Below, in pieces: positions 37,368 to 45,796 of a stretch of 64,000 nucleotides of DNA. Made by a program: the position numbers and the translations under genes. Within the stretch, counting starts at the first letter, position 1. The number at the start of each line of letters is the position of its first letter. The stretch comes from Aquimarina sediminis. Its GTDB lineage: Bacteria > Bacteroidota > Bacteroidia > Flavobacteriales > Flavobacteriaceae. The stretch spans positions 93,533-157,532 of the forward strand of contig NZ_POYJ01000014.1 in the NCBI RefSeq assembly GCF_002895435.1, written 5' to 3'. The notes beneath the pieces are model-generated. The model made no database searches, was not told the origin of the DNA, and saw nothing but the letters and a program-made list of their open reading frames with translations.

Positions 37368-37375
37368 CAAAGGTA
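37368..37375 (-). promoter_or_regulatory. Putative -7 box of the cob operon
   Basis: On the minus strand this reads TACCTTTG, matching TANNTTTG, about 23 bases upstream of the cobU ATG. If it is real the leader is very short, which would exclude riboswitch control of the cob genes. Confidence 0.4.
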
Positions 37376-37442
37376 ATTGTATAAATCTTTTTTTTGTTAA
37401 AGTAAACTCAAATTACTTAAAATATAATACATTCGCGCTGAA

Positions 37443-37735
37443 TTTTGGTTTTGATATTCCCCTCAGGGAGTAGAGGATTAAAAGGGAATCAGGTGAAATG
37501 AAGTGTAATAGTAAAGATTTAGATTTTTTCTTTTATAAGGTGCTTTAATATTCCTGAGCTGTTCCCGCAACTGTAAGCTTAGCTTATTCTGTATTGATGT
37601 GTAAGAACATTAGTATTATAAGTGTTTGCCGTTACTACTTTAATAAACCACTATACGATAGAAACAAGAATTTTATCTTATGGGAAGGTAAACGACAAGA
37701 CGCAAGCCAGGAGACCTGCCATTATTCGATGAAGT
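37443..37735 (+). promoter_or_regulatory. Cobalamin riboswitch
   Basis: The conserved parts of the B12-sensing RNA are in order: AAAAGGGAATCAGGTGAAAT (about 37480-37499), CCTGAGCTGTTCCCGCAACTG (37553-37572, core) and the B12 box GCCAGGAGACCTGCC (37706-37720). GGGAA can pair with TTCCC as in the family. About 55 bases lie between GGTG and CCTGAG, longer than in typical members. It precedes the B12 receptor gene, which B12 should repress. Outer edges are approximate. Confidence 0.93.
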
Positions 37736-37815
37736 CAAACTTTCGGGACAAGGGTTTGGGTATGGGTAAACTACATACTTTTTTCCGGTAACTGTAAAAA
37801 ATAAGTATTTAAGTA

Positions 37816-39759
37816 ATGAACAAAAAAGTATTTTTTGGAGCAACATTTTTGATGTTGGGGTCTTCTTTTGTATTTGGACAGGAAATTCAAATAGACGAGA
37901 AGGTTAATGAACTTGATGAAGTGGTTATATCTGATTCTAAGTTTAAACTAAAACGTGAGCAAAGCGGTAAGGTAATTACCAAAATTACTGCCGAAGAACT
38001 AGAACGTAGCCAGGGATTATCAGTGGCAACGGTATTAACAAGGTCGGCAGGACTATTTATCAATGGTAGTGGTAGTGCTGCAGGACAGAACCTTGGTGTT
38101 TATGTACGTGGGGGGCGCAATCGCCAGGTAGTAATTAGAATAGATGGGGTAACTGTTAGTGATCCTTCGTCTTCTGCCGGGGATTTTGATTTAAGATTAT
38201 TATCAGTAAATCAAATAAAGGAAATCGAAATCCTTAAAGGAGCATCGAGTACCTTATATGGATCTGGAGCCGCCGCTGCCGTAATTAACATTACGACAAA
38301 GGCAGAGAGTAAAAACAAAATATCAGCCAATTTTCAATCGAGTATCGGAACTAACCAGTCTCAGGAAGATCAAGATTATGATGTGAACGAGTTTGTAAAC
38401 CTGGCTTCTATAAATGGAACCCTGGGTAAAGTAAGTTACCTGGCTAGTGTTGGAAATCAATTTAGTGACGGGTTGTCGGCAGCAGAAGCTGAAGGAGCAG
38501 AGAGTGACGCGTTTTCAAAATTTAATGTATACGCCAAGCTTGGGTATAAATGGAATTCGAATTTTAAGTTTCATGTTTTTGGAAATATAGATCAGTTTAA
38601 AAATGACTTTGATGCAGGAGCAGGAGTAGATGGTGATAATCAATTCGACAGCCAACAACTTCGGGTTGGATCTTTCTGGGAAATGAAATATCCTAATGGT
38701 AGTTTTATATTTACCAATAGTTATGCATCTATAGAAAGAGATCTTACTCAGTCTAGTTTTCCTTCAAAATATGAAGGAAAGGTACATACCTTTGATGCGT
38801 ATAATAAATACACGTTTAATAATACATTGCATACTGTTATAGGGGCTAATGGCTCGTATAGTGATTTTAGCCTTCAAAATATTCCTTTTGGTGGTATTCG
38901 TTTGCAAGAAGCTATTAGTGATAATGATGCAGAGTTTGATATTATAGATCCTTATGTAAATCTTGTATATGCTTCAGACTTTGGGTTAAATATTAATGCC
39001 GGTGCGAGATTAAACATTCATAGTGTTTATGATAATCAAATGGTATATAACATAAACCCATCTTATACCTATACCTTTGATAATAGTTATATTAAGGGGT
39101 TAGCTTCTTATAGTACAGCCTATATTACTCCATCTTTGTTCCAATTGTATGACACAGCCTTCTTTTCTGGTAATCCTGATTTGGAGCCAGAAGAAAGTAC
39201 TACTATAGAAGGAGGAGTTGAATTCTCACATCAAAAGAACGCAACAGTAAGTATAGTATATTTTAACAGGAAATCAGAAAACTTCATCACCTTTGATCCT
39301 ACTACTTTTGTAAATGTAAATTCAATCAATGATATCGAAGTAGATGGAGTAGAACTAGAGGCTTCTGCAAAACTATTAGATGACAAACTATCGGTTAGCG
39401 GAAACTATACCTATACTAATATTCATAAATTAGATGATAATATTAGAATTCCGGAGCATATGATTAATGCTAGTGTAGGATATCAATTAGGAGAAAAAAC
39501 ATATACATCTGTAAGTTATCAGTATAATACAGAGCGAGGAGATAATGATTTTTCAAACCTCGATCCTGTTACTTTTGCCCCAACCAGAGTTTCTTTGGAT
39601 GGTTATGGATTACTTGATTTTTATATTAGCCATCAGCTATTAAAAAATCTTAGCGTTTATGCTTCAATGAATAATATTACTAACGAAGATTATCAGGAGA
39701 TCTTTGGATTTAGTACCAGAGGAAGAAATGCTCGAATAGGGTTTAACTTAGAGTTCTAA
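37816..39759 (+). CDS. btuB: TonB-dependent corrinoid receptor
   Basis: A 647-aa outer-membrane receptor. A signal peptide (MNKKVFFGATFLMLGSSFVFGQ) is followed by a TonB-box-like stretch (NELDEVVISDSK). The plug domain (about 45-165) includes YVRGGRNRQVVIRIDGV and EIEILKGASSTLYGSGAAAAVINI. A 22-strand barrel follows, ending RNARIGFNLEF with the terminal Phe needed for assembly. It lacks the N-terminal CarboxypepD_reg domain of SusC-type receptors. The cobalamin riboswitch upstream and the divergent cob operon identify the substrate as B12 or a related corrinoid. Confidence 0.92.
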   Translation: MNKKVFFGATFLMLGSSFVFGQEIQIDEKVNELDEVVISDSKFKLKREQSGKVITKITAEELERSQGLSVATVLTRSAGLFINGSGSAAGQNLGVYVRGGRNRQVVIRIDGVTVSDPSSSAGDFDLRLLSVNQIKEIEILKGASSTLYGSGAAAAVINITTKAESKNKISANFQSSIGTNQSQEDQDYDVNEFVNLASINGTLGKVSYLASVGNQFSDGLSAAEAEGAESDAFSKFNVYAKLGYKWNSNFKFHVFGNIDQFKNDFDAGAGVDGDNQFDSQQLRVGSFWEMKYPNGSFIFTNSYASIERDLTQSSFPSKYEGKVHTFDAYNKYTFNNTLHTVIGANGSYSDFSLQNIPFGGIRLQEAISDNDAEFDIIDPYVNLVYASDFGLNINAGARLNIHSVYDNQMVYNINPSYTYTFDNSYIKGLASYSTAYITPSLFQLYDTAFFSGNPDLEPEESTTIEGGVEFSHQKNATVSIVYFNRKSENFITFDPTTFVNVNSINDIEVDGVELEASAKLLDDKLSVSGNYTYTNIHKLDDNIRIPEHMINASVGYQLGEKTYTSVSYQYNTERGDNDFSNLDPVTFAPTRVSLDGYGLLDFYISHQLLKNLSVYASMNNITNEDYQEIFGFSTRGRNARIGFNLEF

Positions 39760-39791
39760 TAATTAAAACATATTACCTCTTACTAATACGT

Positions 39792-39835
39792 AAAAGAGGC
39801 TATCTAAAAATCAATTTTTTAGATAGCCTCTTTTT
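39792..39835 (+). terminator. Terminator between btuB and S41 peptidase gene
   Basis: A 19-bp stem (left arm 39792-39810) with loop TCAA, flanked by A- and T-runs. It lies between convergent genes and probably works in both directions. Confidence 0.88.
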
Positions 39836-39856
39836 GTTTTAAAGAACGTATTTTAT

Positions 39857-41305
39857 TTATTGTATAGAAAGATCTGTATCCTGATCATGATACATGCGCT
39901 CATAATTAGGATTAAACATTTTACTGTTTCCTATACTTTCAAGTTGTACTGTGTTATAATTTTTAGAAGTTCTGGTTCCTAGTATATTATCTAAGGCAGC
40001 TTTGAGGACAGGTTCGTTCTCATCTCCAAGTGTTCCTAGATTAGAGTAGTCTTCTTCAATTTCTATATCTGGAGCAAATCCATCAAAATAATCTGTAGCA
40101 CCAGCAGAGTTTATTGATTTTAATACTAATGGCTGCATAGCATATGTATGTCCGGGATCAGCATTTTGTCTTCCAAAATTGTCAGAATCATATAACGTAA
40201 TAGATGCCTGAAATTTTCCTCTTGTTGTAGAACCTACCTGTATGATGTTTATATAAGGATCGAGCCCGCTAATAACTAATTCACTGGCAGAAGCAGAACT
40301 TCTCGTAGTTAAAATATACACTCTGGTTAAATTTAGATTATTGATAGCTTCACCTGTTCTTATTTTATCATCAAAATGATTGGTTCCTCCAAATTGTTCC
40401 TGTCGATCAGCATTCCATTGTTCTGTAGTAAACACTTGCCCATTATATTGTCCTGTTATCATACTGGATAGATCAATTGCAGTAGTAACAGATCCACCAC
40501 CATTATATCGCACATCCAATACCAGATCGGTTACACCATCAGATTTAAATTTTGCGAAAGCTGCATTAAGTTGTGCATCAAAATCAGCAGTAAAAGAGTT
40601 ATACATTAAGTACCCAACAGGGCTACCTCCCACATCAATAGTCTTTGATACAAAAACAGGGTTTTCTGTATATTGTACTTTGGTAAGCGCTACAGAAGAT
40701 CCCGTAGCCGTAACATTGGTGCCATCAAAAGTGGCTAGTCCTATTGTATAACTATCAGGAGCCAAGAGTTGACTAAAGTTTTGATCTGTGATCTGTGTGC
40801 CATCAATTGTACTAAAAATATCACCTCTTTTGATCCCTTTGGAGGCTGCATCTGTATTTGGCAGTACATATCTCACATATCCAAATACCAAAGATTCGTT
40901 ATTAGGATAGCGTACTAGACCATACTCCATACCATTATTTCTGGTAATCCCATCAAAGGCTTGTTCTAATGCGATGTAATCATCTACTATCCAGCTAAAC
41001 TGATCAACTTTGACTGTCCCCGATCCCGAAGAAACAGTCTCTTGGGTCAGTAATTTGTTAAACATATCTTCTGGTGTAGCCGAGGCATTAAGAAAATTGG
41101 TGAAGTCCTGATTTGTTGCAAAACGATTATCTGCCAGGTCAGGAACATCAGCTTTATACAAGTAGAAAGTATTTAATCCTTTCCATATAAAGTCATTAAT
41201 CTCGGTAGTGCCAGAAACACGTACAACATCATCGCTATCATCAAAACAAGAGGTGAACATACCACCAACAAAAAGGAATAATGCAAAATACTTTAGGTAT
41301 TTCAT
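39857..41305 (-). CDS. S41-family peptidase lipoprotein
   Basis: A 482-aa lipoprotein (MKYLKYFALFLFVGGMFTSC) of the C-terminal-processing peptidase family. A helical N-terminal region precedes a PDZ-like domain (about 95-190, GIKRGDIFSTIDG). The S41 core has LVLDVRYNGGGSV and TTRSSASASELVISGL, which carries the catalytic Ser. It probably cleaves or processes envelope proteins in the periplasm or at the outer membrane. It diverges from the ECF sigma factor gene across 215 bases and may belong to that sigma factor's response. Confidence 0.9.
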   Translation of the reverse strand: MKYLKYFALFLFVGGMFTSCFDDSDDVVRVSGTTEINDFIWKGLNTFYLYKADVPDLADNRFATNQDFTNFLNASATPEDMFNKLLTQETVSSGSGTVKVDQFSWIVDDYIALEQAFDGITRNNGMEYGLVRYPNNESLVFGYVRYVLPNTDAASKGIKRGDIFSTIDGTQITDQNFSQLLAPDSYTIGLATFDGTNVTATGSSVALTKVQYTENPVFVSKTIDVGGSPVGYLMYNSFTADFDAQLNAAFAKFKSDGVTDLVLDVRYNGGGSVTTAIDLSSMITGQYNGQVFTTEQWNADRQEQFGGTNHFDDKIRTGEAINNLNLTRVYILTTRSSASASELVISGLDPYINIIQVGSTTRGKFQASITLYDSDNFGRQNADPGHTYAMQPLVLKSINSAGATDYFDGFAPDIEIEEDYSNLGTLGDENEPVLKAALDNILGTRTSKNYNTVQLESIGNSKMFNPNYERMYHDQDTDLSIQ

Positions 41306-41520
41306 AGGCTTAATTTTTTTTGTATTTATGTGTTATTATGAAATGCACCAATAATCATTCCAGTTACAATTAATATAATATTATTGGGTTACTCCGTTAG
41401 TATAAAGCGATAAATGTAACTACTTTATTATAATTTTAAAAAAGAATGTAACAAATTATATAGGTAGTCGTCTCCCTTATATAAAGCTGACATAAAGTTT
41501 TATAAAACCACCAATCAAAA

Positions 41521-42030
41521 ATGAAAGAACGAGCATTTATAACGCTTACAAACGGATTTAAAGATAAGCTTTTTAGACTAGCCAAACGTTTGCTTGTAAG
41601 TAATGAAGAAGCAGAAGACGCTACACAAGAGGTGTTGTTGAAACTGTGGAGGAATAAAAAGAAAATGGCAGAATACAAAAACGTAGAGGCTTTTGCCATG
41701 ACAATGACCAAAAATTATTGTTATGATAAGCTTAAAGCAAAGGATTCTGGAAACCTAAAAATTGTACATAGCAATTATAAGGATGAGCGACCTTCGCTAC
41801 AAAGAGAAGTAGAAGCCAAAGATAGTTTGGATTGGGTAGGCAAGATTATGAATGATCTGCCAGAACAACAACGAACAGTTATCCAGCTTAGGGATATCGA
41901 ACAATATAACAACGCAGAGATTGCTGATATGCTCGGACTTAATGAAACATCAGTTAGAGTAGCATTATCAAGAGGAAGAAAAAAAATTAGAGAAGAATTA
42001 TTAAAAAAACACAATTATGGAATTGTCTAA
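41521..42030 (+). CDS. ECF-type RNA polymerase sigma factor
   Basis: A 169-aa sigma-70 family protein. Region 2 contains RLLVSNEEAEDATQEVLLKLWRNKKKM, with the core-binding and -10 recognition helix. Region 4 contains LPEQQRTVIQLRDIEQYNNAEIADMLGLNETSVRVALSRGRKKI, a helix-turn-helix for -35 recognition. It starts with ATG at 41521. Its end overlaps the following anti-sigma-like gene by 14 bases, which suggests coupled translation. It should direct a small envelope-related regulon. Confidence 0.92.
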   Translation: MKERAFITLTNGFKDKLFRLAKRLLVSNEEAEDATQEVLLKLWRNKKKMAEYKNVEAFAMTMTKNYCYDKLKAKDSGNLKIVHSNYKDERPSLQREVEAKDSLDWVGKIMNDLPEQQRTVIQLRDIEQYNNAEIADMLGLNETSVRVALSRGRKKIREELLKKHNYGIV

Positions 42031-42448
42031 TATTGAAAAATTACTAGAAAAGTATTTCGAAGGCGAAACGACCATTTCTGAAGAAAAAGAATTAAAGGTT
42101 TATTTTACCAGAGAAACTGTGCCGGCACACCTAGAGAGATACAAAAGTCTGTTTGAGTATTTTTCTGAAGAAAGTACCATAACAGCTACCAGAGATCTAA
42201 AGTTAGAAACCAAAAGAAAACCTAGACTAGCCTGGATTGGTGTTGCTGCATCAGTTGCTTTGATCGCAGGAATATTCTTAACAAGAACCACTCCGGCTGA
42301 ACCTAAAGACACTTTTGAAGATCCCGAAATAGCACTTCAGGAAACCAAAAAAATCCTCAATATGGTTTCTCAATTAATGAACGGAGGTAAAAAAGAGTTG
42401 AAATACTTGAACGAGTTCGAGAATACAACCAATAGATTATTAAAATAA
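42017..42448 (+). CDS. Anti-sigma-like single-pass membrane protein
   Basis: A 143-aa protein. The N-terminal cytosolic part (MELSNIEKLLEKYFEGETTISEEKE) resembles Bacteroidota anti-sigma or sigma-associated proteins. One transmembrane helix lies at about 75-90 (LAWIGVAASVALIAGIFL), and a short periplasmic tail follows. It overlaps the sigma factor gene by 14 bases. The role as sigma-factor antagonist is inferred from architecture and position. No zinc-binding HxxxCxxC motif is present. Confidence 0.65.
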   Translation: MELSNIEKLLEKYFEGETTISEEKELKVYFTRETVPAHLERYKSLFEYFSEESTITATRDLKLETKRKPRLAWIGVAASVALIAGIFLTRTTPAEPKDTFEDPEIALQETKKILNMVSQLMNGGKKELKYLNEFENTTNRLLK

Positions 42449-42516
42449 AAAATTAACAACAAACTCTGAAAAACTGTTTCTAAAACAGGTCTAGTAGGGT
42501 ATTAAATTTAAATATC

Positions 42517-43059
42517 ATGAAAAAAATAGCATTTATTTTAGCCTTTGCAGTATTACCATATGTATCAATGGCACAAAGTAACTTTGATAAGTATGAAAAC
42601 ATGAAAGATGTGTCTTCTGTAGTGGTAACGAGCAAAATGTTTAAGCTATTAAGCAAATTAGAATTAGATAGTGATGATGCCGAAGTAAAAGAATATATGA
42701 ATCTTGTAGAAAATATAAAGAACATTAAAGTATTTGCTACAGAAAATAAAGGAGTAGGACAAAAGATGAAAGCAGATGTAACTGCTTATCTTAAGAAAAA
42801 TTCTTCTATGGAAGAGCTAATGAGAATAAATAGCGATGGGAAAAATGTTAGATTTTATTCTAAGCCCGGTAGAGATGATGATCATGTAAGCGAGTTGTTT
42901 ATGTTTCTGGATGGAGTAAAAGAACGTGGTGATGGTCCAAACACAGTAGTGCTTACCATTACAGGAGATATTGATCTAAAGCAAGTTTCTAAAATCGCTG
43001 ACCACCTTAATGTACCAGGAGGCGAAGAACTAAAAAATGTAAAGAAGAAAGGAAACTAA
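42517..43059 (+). CDS. DUF4252 exported protein
   Basis: A 180-aa exported protein with a signal peptide (MKKIAFILAFAVLPYVSMAQ). The DUF4252 pattern is visible in SNFDKYENMKDVSSVVVTSKMFKLL and the following VENIKNIKVFATEN. The C-terminal part has VVLTITGDIDLKQVSKIADHL. Function is unknown. DUF4252 proteins are recurrent downstream of ECF sigma factors in Flavobacteriia. It is third in the sigma factor operon, 68 bases after the anti-sigma-like gene. Confidence 0.85.
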   Translation: MKKIAFILAFAVLPYVSMAQSNFDKYENMKDVSSVVVTSKMFKLLSKLELDSDDAEVKEYMNLVENIKNIKVFATENKGVGQKMKADVTAYLKKNSSMEELMRINSDGKNVRFYSKPGRDDDHVSELFMFLDGVKERGDGPNTVVLTITGDIDLKQVSKIADHLNVPGGEELKNVKKKGN

Positions 43060-43168
43060 TATCATATTAGTAGACCCGAAAACAAACATCTTCTTGCTAA
43101 TCAACAAGAAGATGTTTGTTACAAATCATCAATCAAAATCAATCAAAATCAACCAAAAAATAAAAGAA

Positions 43169-43711
43169 ATGAAAAATGTATTTAAAATTATAGGTATACT
43201 CTGTATATCATTATTGATAAGCTGTAATAGCGAACCCTCATTACAACAATATTTTGTAGATCATCAGGGAGATGCCGATTTTATAGCCGTAGATGTACCT
43301 TCCAGTCTTCTGGATAAAGAAACCATAGAGCTTAATAAAGAAGAACAAGAAGCATTAGAAAGTGTTAAGAAAGTTAATTTTCTGGCGTTACAGCTTAAAG
43401 AAGATAATAAAAGTAGATTTGAAGAAGAGCGGACAGCTATAAAAAAGATCTTGGACTCTGATAAGTATGAAACTTTATTACGATTTGGAACCAACGGAAC
43501 CAGAGCTGTTCTAAAATATCAAGGAGAAGATGACGATATCGATGAGGTAATTGTTTTTGCCACCAATGAAGAAAAAGGGCTAGCACTGGTACGTGTACTT
43601 GGTGATAATATGAGACCAGAAAAAATGGCAGTTTTAATGCAATCTGTAGAAAAAGGAAAAATAGATATCAATGCTTTTAAAGAAATAGCAAATACAATTG
43701 ATATAGATTAA
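43169..43711 (+). CDS. DUF4252 lipoprotein
   Basis: A 180-aa lipoprotein (MKNVFKIIGILCISLLISCNS, lipobox Cys at 19 or 20). It follows the DUF4252 pattern of the preceding gene: QYFVDHQGDADFIAVDVPSSLL, then a central acidic helix and a C-terminal VLMQSVEKGKIDINAFKEIA. I chose the ATG at 43169. An upstream in-frame ATG at 43094 runs through a repeat-like AATCAAAATC stretch and gives no signal peptide at the N-terminus. It is last in the sigma factor operon; function unknown. Confidence 0.8.
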   Translation: MKNVFKIIGILCISLLISCNSEPSLQQYFVDHQGDADFIAVDVPSSLLDKETIELNKEEQEALESVKKVNFLALQLKEDNKSRFEEERTAIKKILDSDKYETLLRFGTNGTRAVLKYQGEDDDIDEVIVFATNEEKGLALVRVLGDNMRPEKMAVLMQSVEKGKIDINAFKEIANTIDID

Positions 43712-43743
43712 AGTATTAAAGAGGTATAGTATTACCCCTTAAA

Positions 43744-43778
43744 AAAAAGAGGTCTAAATTTTTTTTAGACCTCTTTTT
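43744..43778 (+). terminator. Terminator between sigma operon and purB
   Basis: A stem AAAAAGAGGTCTAAA / TTTAGACCTCTTTTT with a T-rich loop, between convergent genes and followed by T-runs in both directions. Confidence 0.85.
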
Positions 43779-43801
43779 AGTATGCAAAATATCCTTGGTT
43801 A

Positions 43802-45145
43802 TTATATTCCGGTATAATTAGAAGGAGTAATTTGTTTTAGCTCAGATTTTATGGCGTCAGAGACATCTAGGGTTTCTATAAAATCGGCAATAGAATTTTG
43901 ATTTATTTTTTCATTGGTTCTGGTTAGTCCTTTTAGCGCTTCATAAGGATTAGGATACGCTTCTCTTCTTAGGATTGTTTGTATCGCTTCTGCTACCACA
44001 GGCCAGTTATTTTCTAGATCTTCAGCAAACTTATCTTCGTTTAACAAAAGCTTGTTTAATCCTTTTAATGTAGCCTGAAAAGCAATAAGTGTATGACCAA
44101 AAGGCACTCCGATATTTCTTAGTACAGTACTATCTGTAAGATCACGTTGCAATCTACTTACCGGCAATTTTGCAGCTAGATGCTCAAATAATGCATTGGC
44201 AATACCCAGGTTACCTTCACTGTTTTCAAAATCGATAGGATTTACTTTATGTGGCATAGCCGAAGAACCTACTTCTCCTTTTTTGATTTTTTGTTTAAAA
44301 TAATCCATAGATACATACGTCCATACATCACGATCCAGATCTAGTATAATCGTATTGATTCGCTTAAGACCATCAAACAATGCAGCCATATGATCATAAT
44401 GCTCAATCTGTGTGGTAGGAAAAGAATGGTGTAAACCTAATTTTTCTTGTACAAAATGAGTTCCAAAAGCTTTCCAGTCAATATCAGGATATGCTACTTT
44501 GTGCGCATTATAGTTTCCTGTAGCTCCTCCAAATTTTGCCGCACTAGGGATATCTTTAAGCAAATCGAATTGCGCTTCTAATCGTGTTACATATACCTGA
44601 AACTCTTTTCCTAATCTGGTAGGAGAGGCAGGCTGACCATGTGTACGAGCCAGCATCGGTATAGCAGCCCACTCTGTAACCAAAGATTTTAGTTTTTCTA
44701 AAAGAGCAGTATATTCAGGGATATATACAGTACTAATCGCCTCTTTAATACTTAGTGGCACAGCCGTATTATTAATATCCTGAGAGGTTAATCCAAAATG
44801 GATAAACTCCTTGTATTGTTGTAATCCAAGGGTGTCAAATTTTTCTTTGATAAAGTACTCTACCGCTTTTACATCGTGGTTAGTAACTTTTTCGATGTCT
44901 TTTATAGCCTGTGCATCCTCACTAGAAAAAGAAGTGTATATTTTTCTTAATTGATCGAATATAGAAGTATCAATATCCTGTAGCTGAGGTAAAGGTTGCT
45001 CACACAGCGCAATAAAATACTCTATTTCTACAAGCACTCGATATTTGATCAGTGCTTCTTCACTAAAAAATGGACTAAGAGATTCGGTCTTTGATGCATA
45101 ACGCCCATCTATAGGTGAGATCGCTTGCAGAGGAGATAATGACAT
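43802..45145 (-). CDS. purB: Adenylosuccinate lyase
   Basis: A 447-aa cytosolic enzyme that cleaves SAICAR and adenylosuccinate in purine synthesis. It starts MSLSPLQAISPIDGRY. The signature of the fumarase/aspartase superfamily is GSSAMPHKVNPIDFENSEGN (catalytic Ser loop), and the other active-site segments are TSQDINNTAVP and ARTHGQPASPT. I chose the ATG at 45143-45145; the longer frame begins at a TTG. Downstream on the other side lies the sigma operon terminator; upstream are two short tandem-repeat arrays. Confidence 0.96.
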   Translation of the reverse strand: MSLSPLQAISPIDGRYASKTESLSPFFSEEALIKYRVLVEIEYFIALCEQPLPQLQDIDTSIFDQLRKIYTSFSSEDAQAIKDIEKVTNHDVKAVEYFIKEKFDTLGLQQYKEFIHFGLTSQDINNTAVPLSIKEAISTVYIPEYTALLEKLKSLVTEWAAIPMLARTHGQPASPTRLGKEFQVYVTRLEAQFDLLKDIPSAAKFGGATGNYNAHKVAYPDIDWKAFGTHFVQEKLGLHHSFPTTQIEHYDHMAALFDGLKRINTIILDLDRDVWTYVSMDYFKQKIKKGEVGSSAMPHKVNPIDFENSEGNLGIANALFEHLAAKLPVSRLQRDLTDSTVLRNIGVPFGHTLIAFQATLKGLNKLLLNEDKFAEDLENNWPVVAEAIQTILRREAYPNPYEALKGLTRTNEKINQNSIADFIETLDVSDAIKSELKQITPSNYTGI

Positions 45146-45166
45146 AGTTTTATTTTTTTGAAGCTG

Positions 45167-45174
45167 CAAAGATA
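45167..45174 (-). promoter_or_regulatory. Putative -7 box of purB
   Basis: On the minus strand this reads TATCTTTG, a perfect TANNTTTG match, 21 bases upstream of the purB ATG. A TTG occurs upstream, but with a shorter than usual spacing. Confidence 0.4.
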
Positions 45175-45273
45175 ATTTAATTAATAACCAATACCGAAAG
45201 GCAGCTGATGAATTTTGAAAGTCTTAGGATCTTTGTGTATTTCAATCTTGGAATTCGAGATGTAGAGAAAATA

Positions 45274-45486
45274 AGAATCAGAGAATCAGAGAATCAGAGA
45301 ATCAGAGAATCAGAGAATCAGAGAATCAGAGAATCAGAGAATCAGAGAATCAGAGAATCAGAGAATCAGAGAATCAGAGAATCAGAGGATCAGAGGATCA
45401 GAGAATCAGAGGATCAGAGGATCAGAGGATCAGAGGATCAGAGAATCAGAGAATCAAAGGATCAGAGAATCAGAGGATCAGAGGAT
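45274..45486. repeat. 8-nt tandem repeat array (AGAATCAG)
   Basis: About 27 head-to-tail copies of AGAATCAG, with interspersed AGGATCAG and one AAGGATCAG variant. The early copies are all AGAATCAG; variants are concentrated in the second half. An open frame runs through it only because the repeat lacks stops. It sits upstream of purB. Confidence 0.95.
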
Positions 45487-45490
45487 TTCA

Positions 45491-45790
45491 CATCTTTACA
45501 TCTTTACATCTTTACATCTTTACATCTTTACATCTTTACATCTTTACATCTTTACATCTTTACATCTTTACATCTTTACATCTTTACATCTTTGCATCTT
45601 TGCATCTTTGCATCTTTGCATCTTTGCATCTTTGCATCTTCACATCTTTGCATCTTCACATCTTTGCATCTTCACATCTTTGCATCTTTGCATCTTTGCA
45701 TCTTCACATCTTTGCATCTTTGCATCTTTGCATCTTTGCATCTTTGCATCTTTGCATCTTTGCATCTTTGCATCTTTGCATCTTTGCATC
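45491..45790. repeat. 9-nt tandem repeat array (CATCTTTAC/CATCTTTGC)
   Basis: About 33 head-to-tail copies of a 9-base unit. The first 12 or so are CATCTTTAC, the rest CATCTTTGC with several CATCTTCAC variants. It begins 4 bases after the 8-nt array and ends 6 bases before the stop codon of the convergent HEAT-like gene. Confidence 0.95.
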
Positions 45791-45796
45791 TCCGAA

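Noticed and set aside
37594..37791. Small frame inside the riboswitch
   Set aside because: It covers the conserved riboswitch core and B12 box; RNA function explains the sequence fully.
45274..45790. Possible CRISPR array
   Set aside because: Units are 8-9 bases, directly abutting, with no unique spacers and no cas genes nearby.
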